64,000 bases of DNA from Ruegeria sp. THAF57. Lineage in GTDB: Bacteria > Pseudomonadota > Alphaproteobacteria > Rhodobacterales > Rhodobacteraceae. Every line of letters begins with the position of its first letter. The stretch's first letter is position 1. The stretch spans positions 62,001-126,000 of the forward strand of contig NZ_CAIWNQ010000003.1 of NCBI RefSeq assembly GCF_903914075.1, given 5' to 3'. A program made the position numbers and the translations under genes. Below are positions 26,641 through 35,481 of the stretch, piece after piece. The notes under the pieces were generated by a model. It searched no databases. It was given only the letters and a program-made list of their open reading frames with translations, and was not told where the DNA came from.

Positions 26641-29600
26641 TAGTCGCGCTCGAAAAACACACCGACACCTGTTTCCCCGCGCCCGTCAACTGTCCCGCGA
26701 ACGGTAAAATTGTCGGTTACATCAAGGTTCAGGTTCACCTCGGTATCGCCTTCGGTGTTCACGGTGAAATCGGTGTAGAGATTGTCACTTAGGTAAGCCC
26801 CTGCACCCAATCGACCGGCGCCGCCTTCGGTCGCACCGATGTCCACCGAGTCTACACCGGTCGCATCCCGTAGCCCCTTGGTGGCGTCACCACCCGCACC
26901 GCTGAGTTGGGCAAGTGATGCAGCCATTTGCGCAATGACAAACGGCGACAATTCGGAAAAGCGGTTGCCGAACAGAAGCATCGCCAACGCCTCTTCTGCA
27001 GGGCGCTCGGGGTCGGAGAACACGTCTACTTCCGGTGCATCCAGCGGACCTGCGATTTCAATCGTGGCCGTGCCGTCTGACGTGCTGGCGGAAGACTCGA
27101 ACTCGATATAGGGGGTCAGGTCGCCTTGCAGGGTCACGATGCCTTTGGTCAGCGCAAGCCTGCGACCCAGAATGTCCAGGTTACCACGGATCAGTTCGAT
27201 CTGACCTGATGGCACCACCGAAGACGTTGTGCCGCCAATAAACAAACGACCACCAAGTTCCGCGTTCACACCGCGCCCGCGCACAAAGACCGCCTTTGGT
27301 GCCAAAAGCGCAATGTCGAGAGAAATGCGGGAATCGCTGGGTGTTGCTTCTTCGTCAACAACCAGCCCTGCACGTTCGCGGGTGATCAAGCTGGCCGAGC
27401 CTTCGCCAATATGTTGAATGTCGGGAATAGGCGCGGCCCCGACGGCTCCGGATGCGGCGGCCAGATTGATATTTGTTTCTTCGAACGTGATCTGTCCCGC
27501 AATCGAACTGTTGCCAGCCAAAGCGCCAGTCATCGCAATTTGGCCGTTCAGCGTTGTTTCATACAAAAGTTGGTCGGTCAGAACGAGACTGTTGAGCGTT
27601 GTCGTGATGTTTGCGTTGAAGGGCGGCGTCAGATCTACTGGCCCTGCCACGACAAAGTTGCCACCAGCGCGCGGTCCACCGCTGATGGAAATCGTTGCCC
27701 GGCTTTGGGCCAGTTCCACTGACCCGCTGATACCCGTGATGGTCTGCCCGGCACCGGGAATTGCCAAAGAGGTGCCCGAGGTGGTTATCGTTCCACTCAG
27801 CGCTTCCAAAGAGGGTTTCCCCTTTAAAGCCAGATCAAACCGTGCCGTACCGTCGATCTTGTTGGGGGTAATGAACAGGTTGGCGATACCGATATTGACC
27901 CCACCTGCGGCTTTCAGGTCGGCCTCACCCGATGCTTCGTCAAATGTGCCGGAAACTTGGCTGTTGATTTCTGCGGGGCCTTCAGCCGTTGTGTCGATCG
28001 TCCACACTCCGTTGTCACGCTTCGCCGTACCGTTCGCGGCGATTGTACCGGGAAATTCCGGGGCAAACCGCTCAATCCGGTTTAGTTTTGCATCAAAAAC
28101 CAGATCAGCCGCGCCGTCTGAATCCACGGACCCTTCCAGTGTGGCGTAGGAACTGTCCGGACCACGCAAGTTTGCCGTTCCTTCCAGTCCGGACGACGTG
28201 GGTGCCACGTTCCCCTCCAGCGTCAGTGGACCGGACAGAGTTTGTGTGATCCGCGCGACGTCATCCAGTTGGACAAAATAGTTCAACCCTCCGCCTTCGC
28301 GCGCGACTTTTCCTGATGCATTGGCTGAAATGGCCGACCCCTGCAGGCGGAAATTTCGAACCTCCAGACCCTGATCCCCGTTTTGGGCGTCCACGGTCAG
28401 GGTTGTGCGGCCATTCACAAGCTTGTCGACAAATTCGATACCGACCTGGATGTCGTCGGCGTCCAGGTTGCCCTGAATATCAAAGGCGCGGGTCGCCAGA
28501 TCGCCGCTGCCCTGGAAATTGGCGTTCACAGAACCGGTCAGGTCCCGACTCGCCAGCCCCGAGAATAGGGATAGGTCTGGCACATCAATGCGCGCCTCGC
28601 CTTCGCCGGATGGCTCTCCGGTCGGGTCGGTCACAGTGGCTTGTACCTGTGCGCTTAGGGCTTTGCCATTCACTGTCGCATTTCGAATTTCGATCTGATC
28701 GGCAGAGCGTGCACCGTCCCACTGAATGGTGGTTTGGCCGGTCAAAAGCGGGTCGATGTCAGCCATGCCGGTTTGCAGGTTCCTGCCGACCACACTTGCG
28801 GTGCCGTCAAACTCCAACGTCTGAACAGTACCGGTGCCGTCGACCTCGGCGCGAAGTGAGCCGCCAAGATCGCGCTGGGCCAGACCTGAGAAAACGGACA
28901 AGTCCGGTGCGTTGACCTGCGCTTGCCCGTCGATGGTCAGGTTTCCATTTGGCGTTGTGACCACACCGTTTGCCTGTGCCTGAGCCGCTTCACTGTTCAG
29001 TTCAAAAGACCGGATCGTGATGCCGTCAGATCCGCGTTTGCCGTCCAGTGAGATCGTGGTTTCACCTGTGATCACCGGATCAATATCGTCGCGCCCGGTG
29101 GCCAGATCGCTGCCGTCAACAAACAGCGTCCCGTCAAAACTGCCCTCAAGCGGTGACCCTTTCCCTTCTACTCGCGCCGACACCTGCCCCCTAAGGTCAA
29201 GCTTGGCGATATCCGAAAACCGCGCCAGATCGGTTGCCTCAAGCGTCGCTGATCCATCCACGGTCAATCCGCTTGTCAGACCGTCGATCAACGCGTCCAA
29301 AGCCAGTGCGTAGTCAGCCCCGATCAGTTCGAACCCGGACAGATTAAGAGATTGATCGCTGCCATAATCGAATTGCCCGTCTAACGTGATGCGCTGACCA
29401 ACGGCCGCATTCAGGGCCGGATCGGTCAGGTCGATACCAGTGACACTGGCCTGAACATCCCCGCTGGCGGCCAGAGCCTCGCCCTGGTCCAGCACGCCCT
29501 GCGCGCTGATACGCGCGTTTTGCAGATTGGCCTGCGGTGATTTGAATGCGTTTGCAGTCAGGCTCAGATCCCAGAGGTTTCCGTTCTTGTGGTCGTACAG

Positions 29601-30716
29601 GGCGGAAATTTGCGCAGCTTCAATGGACGTTTCACCGCCGGCGACCGGCAACACGACCGCCTCTCCGTCGGGCGGTGTGATGCGGCCCTGAAGGGCAGCC
29701 AGTTGAAGTGAGCCGCCTTCAGCCAGTTCCAATTCCCCCTTTAGGTTCAGCGCCTGTGTGGTCAGTTCAAGATCTGACACCTCAAGCGCGCCTTCGGGTT
29801 TGGTTTGGCCGTCCACGAACAGGCGTGTGTCCGTCCCGAAGAACGGATCAATTTCTGGGGTCAGGAACGGGGTCAGATCGCCGCTCAGGTCTGTTGTAAA
29901 GGCGATCCCTTGTTGCGCGCCACCATCAGCCGCACGCAGGCGCACTTGCCCTGAAACGCGTTGTTGGTTGTCGCTGCTCAACCCGATATCGGCTGTGAAA
30001 TCGGTAAGCGGCCCCGATCCGTTGGCAGTCAGGCCAATCGGGGGGCTGTCGGGGATTTTCAAGGCGGTCGAAATCAACCCGCCTGCAGCCTCGGTCACTT
30101 GCAGGTCCAGATTGATCTCGCTCGTGGCGTTTTCAAATCCAGCCGTCAGCTTGATCTCATCCCCTGCGCGGTCCAGACGGGTTACATCCAGCGATGTATC
30201 AAGCGTTCCGTCCGCCAGAGACAGGTTGCCGTTGATCGAAAGGTCCGCAGCGACCCCGATCAGAGGTTCACCCAAAGACACTTCGTCAATGCGGATTTCT
30301 CCGATTTCAATTGCGACGGGCAGTTCTGGCAGTTGGAAGGGCTGCGTTTCGACGGTTGCCGCTGGTTCGTCTGTCGTCGTCGCACCGGGTGCGCGGGCAA
30401 TGTCGATCTCTTGCGCGGTTAGGGAGTTGACAGAAAACCGGCCGCGGATCAGCGCCAGACGGTTCCAGTCAAGCTGCGCGTCCTTGATGGTCAGCCAGAC
30501 GCCTTCGTCGTCTGCGACGGTAATTTCCTCGATTGTCGCGCGCGCGCTAAGTGCACCCTGAAGGCCGGTCACGGTCACGTTCTGATTGTCGCCCGACAGC
30601 GTGTCCTGGAGAAAGTTCTCCAGCATGCTGCCGCTGCCATCTTCTTGCGCGACCACAGGCGGCGCGGTCAGGATAAGTGTCGCGGTTAGCACAGGATATG
30701 AATATCGCCGTATCAA
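26637..30716 (-). CDS. tamB: Translocation and assembly module protein TamB
   Basis: The 1359-residue protein spans the periplasm as a long beta-taco groove and works with TamA in outer-membrane protein or phospholipid transport. It has an N-terminal secretion signal or anchor (MIRRYSYPVLTATLILTAPPVVAQ), long repeats of beta strands with recurring QAQVNAPDLSVFSGLAQRDL-like units, and the C-terminal TamB domain (DUF490) with LALTKGIVTLQG, LLFGNRFSELSP and the final VRGTVDGRGETGVGVFFERDY. The start is TTG, overlapping the tamA stop as TTGA. The central repeats (about residues 500-850) look like internal duplications of about 100 residues. Confidence 0.92.
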   Translation of the reverse strand: MIRRYSYPVLTATLILTAPPVVAQEDGSGSMLENFLQDTLSGDNQNVTVTGLQGALSARATIEEITVADDEGVWLTIKDAQLDWNRLALIRGRFSVNSLTAQEIDIARAPGATTTDEPAATVETQPFQLPELPVAIEIGEIRIDEVSLGEPLIGVAADLSINGNLSLADGTLDTSLDVTRLDRAGDEIKLTAGFENATSEINLDLQVTEAAGGLISTALKIPDSPPIGLTANGSGPLTDFTADIGLSSDNQQRVSGQVRLRAADGGAQQGIAFTTDLSGDLTPFLTPEIDPFFGTDTRLFVDGQTKPEGALEVSDLELTTQALNLKGELELAEGGSLQLAALQGRITPPDGEAVVLPVAGGETSIEAAQISALYDHKNGNLWDLSLTANAFKSPQANLQNARISAQGVLDQGEALAASGDVQASVTGIDLTDPALNAAVGQRITLDGQFDYGSDQSLNLSGFELIGADYALALDALIDGLTSGLTVDGSATLEATDLARFSDIAKLDLRGQVSARVEGKGSPLEGSFDGTLFVDGSDLATGRDDIDPVITGETTISLDGKRGSDGITIRSFELNSEAAQAQANGVVTTPNGNLTIDGQAQVNAPDLSVFSGLAQRDLGGSLRAEVDGTGTVQTLEFDGTASVVGRNLQTGMADIDPLLTGQTTIQWDGARSADQIEIRNATVNGKALSAQVQATVTDPTGEPSGEGEARIDVPDLSLFSGLASRDLTGSVNANFQGSGDLATRAFDIQGNLDADDIQVGIEFVDKLVNGRTTLTVDAQNGDQGLEVRNFRLQGSAISANASGKVAREGGGLNYFVQLDDVARITQTLSGPLTLEGNVAPTSSGLEGTANLRGPDSSYATLEGSVDSDGAADLVFDAKLNRIERFAPEFPGTIAANGTAKRDNGVWTIDTTAEGPAEINSQVSGTFDEASGEADLKAAGGVNIGIANLFITPNKIDGTARFDLALKGKPSLEALSGTITTSGTSLAIPGAGQTITGISGSVELAQSRATISISGGPRAGGNFVVAGPVDLTPPFNANITTTLNSLVLTDQLLYETTLNGQIAMTGALAGNSSIAGQITFEETNINLAAASGAVGAAPIPDIQHIGEGSASLITRERAGLVVDEEATPSDSRISLDIALLAPKAVFVRGRGVNAELGGRLFIGGTTSSVVPSGQIELIRGNLDILGRRLALTKGIVTLQGDLTPYIEFESSASTSDGTATIEIAGPLDAPEVDVFSDPERPAEEALAMLLFGNRFSELSPFVIAQMAASLAQLSGAGGDATKGLRDATGVDSVDIGATEGGAGRLGAGAYLSDNLYTDFTVNTEGDTEVNLNLDVTDNFTVRGTVDGRGETGVGVFFERDY

Positions 30717-32518
30717 AATGCCTGTCCGATCCCGATATAAAACTGCAGGCCGTCGCCTGTGTCGCCCTGAACAGGCACCGCTAGGTCCAGACGTAGCGGG
30801 CCAAATCCGCCCAAGTCATACCTGACCCCCAAACCCGCACCGGAATGAGAGGCCGCGGCACTGGTGACGAAGGACGACGAGTCCACAACACCATAGTCAT
30901 AAAATCCGACAAGCGATATCGCCTCGGTTATTTTCCCACGCACCTCGCCGGACAGACCAAGAAAGGACTTGCCGCCAGCAACTTCGTTTCCAACCGGGAT
31001 GCCGAGGCTTTCAAAAGGCTGCCCGCGTACAGAACCCGCCCCGCCCGAGAAAAACAGGAAGTCGGGCGTCACACCATCCAGCGAGGGGCCAAGGACCGAC
31101 CCGACCTGAACCCGGCCGGCCAGGACGATGCGTCCTTCGGTGTTCAGGCTGGTGTAGCCGCGTCCGTCAAAGAAGAATCGAATGCCTGTTTCCGTGCCAG
31201 ACAGCCCGACGAATGGCATGATCTGAGAATCCAGATAGAACCCGCGCGTCGCGCTGACCTTGCTGTCCCGTTGGTCCCACTCGGACCGTGTCGGAATAAT
31301 GAAGTAACGGAACTTGCGACCGTCGCCAAATGCGTCATCGGCATTAGACCACTGAAAGCCAGCCGAAGCCTCGGCATAAAGACGGTCTGAGAATGTGCGC
31401 CGTGCACCATAGGCCAGTGACGTGATTGTCACGTTGTAATTGTCCGTGTTTCGACGTTCGATCAACGCGCTCCAGAATGTGTTGTCGTCCGGGCCCAGCC
31501 TGTCGGGTTGATCCAGACGAAGACCGATACGTCCGTCCAAATCCTCGGCCCCGCCAATATTGCGCAGCGCAGCTTCGAAACGCAGCCTTTCGGCACGCCG
31601 GAATACGTTACGATGCGTCCAGGTTGCGGTCACGTCGATCCCATCGCGTGACGCGATCTCGAACCCGAAAGTCAGGCGGCGTTTCGGCAAATCTTCAAAA
31701 TAGGCGTCAAAATCCAGCGTCCCGTCCGGGTTCGGGGTTTCATGTTCTTCGATGGAAACCACGTTGAACGTTCCGGTCCGCCGCAGGCGTGTTCCGACTT
31801 TTTGAATTTGCTCGGGCGAGTAAACCTCGCCCGACGGGAATCCGGCAACTTTTTCGATGGACCTGTGGCGCACGTCCGAGTCGCCCTTGATGAACATTTT
31901 CCCGAAGGTCAGGCGTGGCCCCGGCGCTAGATCGACACGCGCATCCAGCCTGGCCTGCGCATGCCGCGCGATGACCTGTTCATCCTCAACCCCGGCCTTG
32001 GCGTGACCCGCGTTGCGCCAACCCTGCACACCGGCAGAGGCCGCGCGTTGAATGGCGCCGGTTGTGGCTAGCTGGCCTGTTGCAAAATCTTCGGGCAGTT
32101 CGGTTTCAGGGGCCAATGGCACAACGACGGCTTCGCCGAACTTGAAGGTAGGGCCCGTGTTTACCGTTATTACGGCGCGGTTGATTTGCGCCGGGACGCT
32201 GAGTGAACTGATTTCGGCCGCTTCCTGGCCGTCCAGCTTGATGCTGACGACCGGGCTGAAATACCCTTCGTCATAGAGAATTTGAACGATGGTCCGGTAA
32301 TCTGACAATGCGGCTGACAGAATTTCCAGCGGCGTGTCCAGACCGCGCGATTCGGCCGTTGCAACCGAAGAGGTTTCTTCGATCCGTTCCACCAACTTAC
32401 TTGGCGCACCCGACGCGGTTAGGGTCGTTTCAAGAGCCGCAACTGATGTGGGCAAGACAAGCGAGAGAGCACCAAAAAGGCAATTCCTAAAAACGGCGTG
32501 CCGCCCGTTTCCCTGCAT
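30713..32518 (-). CDS. tamA: Translocation and assembly module protein TamA (Omp85 family)
   Basis: The 601-residue outer-membrane protein has a signal peptide (cleaved near VAAL, residue 29), POTRA domains (about 30-270: SAALSDYRTIVQILYDEGYFSP, TFGKMFIKGDSDVRHRSIEKVAGF) and a 16-strand barrel with the Omp85 motif VRGQPFESLG and final QFYIGIGQAF. Omp85 proteins insert beta-barrels; TamA pairs with TamB, encoded next. ATG 32518 has GGAG upstream. Confidence 0.93.
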   Translation of the reverse strand: MQGNGRHAVFRNCLFGALSLVLPTSVAALETTLTASGAPSKLVERIEETSSVATAESRGLDTPLEILSAALSDYRTIVQILYDEGYFSPVVSIKLDGQEAAEISSLSVPAQINRAVITVNTGPTFKFGEAVVVPLAPETELPEDFATGQLATTGAIQRAASAGVQGWRNAGHAKAGVEDEQVIARHAQARLDARVDLAPGPRLTFGKMFIKGDSDVRHRSIEKVAGFPSGEVYSPEQIQKVGTRLRRTGTFNVVSIEEHETPNPDGTLDFDAYFEDLPKRRLTFGFEIASRDGIDVTATWTHRNVFRRAERLRFEAALRNIGGAEDLDGRIGLRLDQPDRLGPDDNTFWSALIERRNTDNYNVTITSLAYGARRTFSDRLYAEASAGFQWSNADDAFGDGRKFRYFIIPTRSEWDQRDSKVSATRGFYLDSQIMPFVGLSGTETGIRFFFDGRGYTSLNTEGRIVLAGRVQVGSVLGPSLDGVTPDFLFFSGGAGSVRGQPFESLGIPVGNEVAGGKSFLGLSGEVRGKITEAISLVGFYDYGVVDSSSFVTSAAASHSGAGLGVRYDLGGFGPLRLDLAVPVQGDTGDGLQFYIGIGQAF

Positions 32519-32676
32519 CTTTTGGCTCCAACTGCCCCAAGTCGAGTTTTAGGTCACCGCCTTGTGCAATGCGACGGTTCGTTAAAGCCATGTTAGAGCA
32601 TCAATTTTCGCGCAGGGAAGAGAATTTTTCGCCGGACCTGTCGAATTCGCATTTGTGTGGTCGGTCAGTCTCGGGC

Positions 32677-33900
32677 CTATGATCCCACGTTGCGGAACCA
32701 ACGGATGATAGCTTCGCGATCTTCTGGTTCCATATAGGTCACGTTGGCCGGGGGCATGGCGTGGCTGACACCCGATTGCAGGTATATCTGTTTTGCGTTT
32801 CGGGCGATGTCACCTTCGGTTTCCAGCAGCACGCCCTTTGGTGCCCATTGGATGCCCTCCCACACAGGTTCACGAGCGTGACACATCGAGCATCGACCCA
32901 AGACGACATCATGGGCCTCTTCAAACCCTTCGGCGGCTGCAAACTTCTGCTCGTAAGGGGTAAGAGGTTGCGCCTCGGCCTCTTCCAGCGGTTTATACAT
33001 TGGTGCCGTGGACAGCCACATGATCGCGATGAACAGCAATGCTGTGACCAGCCATGTCCACGTAGGATCACCCGCGCGTGCGTGGTGTGTATTGAAATAA
33101 TGGCGGATCGTGACACCCATCAAGAAGACCAGTGCAGCGATGATCCAATTGTATTCCGTCGCAAAGGCCAGCGGGTAGTGGTTCGACAGCATCAGGAAAA
33201 CGACTGGCAGCGTCAGATAGTTGTTGTGGGTCGAGCGCAGCTTGGCGATTTTTCCGTATTTCGGGTCCGGCGTGCGGCCGTTCTTCAGGTCATCCACCAC
33301 GATGCGCTGGTTCGGCATGATGATAAAAAACACATTGGCGGTCATGATCGTCGCCGTGAATGCGCCCAGATGCAGCATCATCGCCCGACCGGTGAAAATC
33401 TGGTTGTACCCCCAGCCCATCGCCACAAGCAGGACGAACAGAAGCACCATCAGCAGCGTTGGCCGCTCACCCAGTCCAGACTTGCAGAGAAAATCGTAGA
33501 TCAGCCAGCCGACGGTCAGGGACACGGCCGAGATCGCAATACCCTGCCACAAGGCGAGATCCGCCTTTTCCGCGTCGATCAGATACAGCTCTCCGCCGAC
33601 CCAGTAGACGATCATCAGCAATCCGGCACCGCTGAGCCAGGTCGCGTAGCTTTCCCATTTGAACCAGGTCAGATGGTCCGGCATCCGTTCGGGCGCGACC
33701 AAGTACTTCTGGATGTGGTAGAAACCACCGCCATGGACCTGCCATTCCTCACCATCCGCAGGTCCGGGGATATTGCGGTTCAGGCCAAGGTCCAGCGCGA
33801 TGAAATAAAAGGATGATCCGATCCAGGCGATTGCGGTGATTACGTGCAGCCAGCGCACGGCAAATGCCATCCAGTCCCAGAACACGGCGAATTCGAACAT
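32677..33900 (-). CDS. puuD: Membrane urate oxidase (urate hydroxylase) PuuD with cytochrome c domain
   Basis: The 407-residue protein has about nine membrane helices in the N-terminal 310 residues, with conserved histidines (WLHVITAIAWIGSSFYF; MLHLGAFTATIMTANVFFII), then a cytochrome c domain with C337-x-x-C340-H341 and axial Met382 (SHAMPP). It oxidises urate to 5-hydroxyisourate and sends electrons to the respiratory chain instead of making H2O2. It is transcribed away from the LysR gene, and the rest of the urate pathway lies within 8 kb. Confidence 0.94.
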   Translation of the reverse strand: MFEFAVFWDWMAFAVRWLHVITAIAWIGSSFYFIALDLGLNRNIPGPADGEEWQVHGGGFYHIQKYLVAPERMPDHLTWFKWESYATWLSGAGLLMIVYWVGGELYLIDAEKADLALWQGIAISAVSLTVGWLIYDFLCKSGLGERPTLLMVLLFVLLVAMGWGYNQIFTGRAMMLHLGAFTATIMTANVFFIIMPNQRIVVDDLKNGRTPDPKYGKIAKLRSTHNNYLTLPVVFLMLSNHYPLAFATEYNWIIAALVFLMGVTIRHYFNTHHARAGDPTWTWLVTALLFIAIMWLSTAPMYKPLEEAEAQPLTPYEQKFAAAEGFEEAHDVVLGRCSMCHAREPVWEGIQWAPKGVLLETEGDIARNAKQIYLQSGVSHAMPPANVTYMEPEDREAIIRWFRNVGS

Positions 33901-33996
33901 GAGAGGTCTCTCCGATTGGTTGCCGCCACACTAGGCAAACGCGGTTTTCTTCGGTATTCCCGTATATTGTCAAACTGTATCAAAAAAAACGATAAG

Positions 33997-34911
33997 ATGT
34001 CCTATCTCGACAATATCCGAACCTTCGTCAGGGTCTACGATTTGGGCAGCATGTCCGCCGCAGGGCGCGACCTGCGCATTTCGCCTGCGGTCACCTCGGC
34101 GCGGATTTCCCAGCTTGAGGATCATCTGGGTGTCCGCCTGTTCCAACGCACGACGCGCAACCTCAGCCCGACTGAGCAGGGGCGAGCATTTTATCCCGGC
34201 GCGGTAGCGGTTCTGGATGCGGTTGACGAGGCTGAGGCGCAAGTGGTTCACCTGACCGAAGCGCCGCGTGGGTCGTTGTTCGTCGCGGCACCGCTGGGCG
34301 TAGGACGCAGGCTGCTTGCCCCGCATGTGCCTGATTTTCTTGCAGCATACCCCGAGATCGACGTTCGGCTGCGTCTGACGGACCGGTCCGTTGACCTGAC
34401 GACTGAAGGGTTGGATTTGGCGTTTTTCATAGGTCAGCCAGAAGACAGCACCTTGCGCATCCGAAAGATCGCGGATTGTCAGCGGGTCCTGTGTGCTGCC
34501 CCGGAATACATAAAACGTCGGGGCATGCCAAAAACCGGATCGGACCTGATTTCGGAAAAGCACGAATGCCTGAACTTGCGGTTTCCGGGTGCTGCTGAAT
34601 TTCAATGGCAACTGGAAACACCCGAGGGGGCGAAACGCTTTGCGGTGACCGGTCGGTTTGAATGTGATGATGGGGACGTTCTGACGGACTGGGCCTTGTC
34701 AGGGCAAGGCATCGCAATGAAGCCCGTTTTTGAGGTGACGGACCACCTGAAGGCCGGGCGTCTTGTCCCCGTTGCCACAGACACGCCACCGGTTTCCGTC
34801 CAGATGGCGTGTCTTTATACGCACCGCAGGCATCAGGATCCAAAGGCGCGCTTGTTCATGGATTTCATGATTGCCCGGATCGGGGACGTTGTCCGCAATT
34901 CAGAGGTTTGA
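33997..34911 (+). CDS. LysR-type regulator of the purine cluster
   Basis: The 304-residue protein has an N-terminal helix-turn-helix (IRTFVRVYDLGSMSAAGRDLRISPAVTSARISQLEDHLGVRLFQRTTRNLSPTE region, about 6-58) and an AaeR/DsdC-type effector domain (GSLFVAAPLGVGRRLL...). The divergent position to puuD and the convergent position to uraH suggest control of purine catabolism. The start MSYLDNIRTF at 33997 fits the family; the open frame extends back to 33844 through the puuD promoter area. No strong Shine-Dalgarno is visible, so its expression may be low. Confidence 0.9.
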   Translation: MSYLDNIRTFVRVYDLGSMSAAGRDLRISPAVTSARISQLEDHLGVRLFQRTTRNLSPTEQGRAFYPGAVAVLDAVDEAEAQVVHLTEAPRGSLFVAAPLGVGRRLLAPHVPDFLAAYPEIDVRLRLTDRSVDLTTEGLDLAFFIGQPEDSTLRIRKIADCQRVLCAAPEYIKRRGMPKTGSDLISEKHECLNLRFPGAAEFQWQLETPEGAKRFAVTGRFECDDGDVLTDWALSGQGIAMKPVFEVTDHLKAGRLVPVATDTPPVSVQMACLYTHRRHQDPKARLFMDFMIARIGDVVRNSEV

Positions 34912-34915
34912 GCCC

Positions 34916-35272
34916 TCAACTGCCGCGATAGGTTGAGTACCCGTAAGGCGACAGCAAAAGCGGCACGTGGTAGTGGGCTTCTGCATCGGACATGCCGAAC
35001 CGGATGGGAACTTCGTCCAGAAACAGCGGTTCTTCTGCGGACTGACCGGTTGCGCGCAAATAGTCACCGGCAAAGAAAACCAGTTCATAGGAGCCGGTTT
35101 TAAAGTCGTTCTGTGGCAGGATCGGGCTGTTTGTGCGCCCGTCCTCGTTGGTTTTGGTCTCGGCCAGTTTGCGGCGATTTCCGTCCGTGATTTCGAACAG
35201 CTCAATTTTCAGCCCCTCTGCCGGGCAGCCGCGCGCGGTGTCCAGAACATGGGTTGTCAGATAACCTGCCAC
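34916..35272 (-). CDS. uraH: 5-hydroxyisourate hydrolase
   Basis: The 118-residue transthyretin-related protein hydrolyses 5-hydroxyisourate to OHCU. The N-terminal LTTHVLDTARGCPA with catalytic His8, the central arginine segment (NEDGR) and the C-terminal signature YSTYRGS are all present; YRGS distinguishes the enzyme from transthyretin. Its stop is four bases from the LysR stop. It shares a divergent promoter region with the puuE-uraD gene. Confidence 0.96.
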   Translation of the reverse strand: MAGYLTTHVLDTARGCPAEGLKIELFEITDGNRRKLAETKTNEDGRTNSPILPQNDFKTGSYELVFFAGDYLRATGQSAEEPLFLDEVPIRFGMSDAEAHYHVPLLLSPYGYSTYRGS

Positions 35273-35361
35273 GGGAATCTCCTAATTTCTAATCGTCTCA
35301 TTGGTTTGCTGATGCTTATCACATAAAGCGCACATGTTTTGTTTGACACAGTCTGGTTTGA

Positions 35362-35380
35362 ATTCCGAAACTTTGGGAAT
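35362..35380. promoter_or_regulatory. Candidate operator between uraH and puuE-uraD
   Basis: ATTCC (35362-35366) and GGAAT (35376-35380) form an inverted repeat with a 9-base gap in the 209-base divergent space. The dimensions suit a LysR-type regulator, and one is encoded nearby at 33997-34911. I saw no second copy upstream of puuD. Confidence 0.35.
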
Positions 35381-35481
35381 GCCGAAAGAAATGGAAACAG
35401 CGTTCGGATTGATTTGATAATCATCGCTCCGTTTCTGCGGTAAAGCGTAGGTAATGTGACAAAGACAAGACGGAAAATATC

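Noticed and set aside
24000-32600. Internal repeats of tamB as a tandem DNA repeat
   Set aside because: The similarity is at protein level (beta-strand repeats) and weak at DNA level; usual for TamB.
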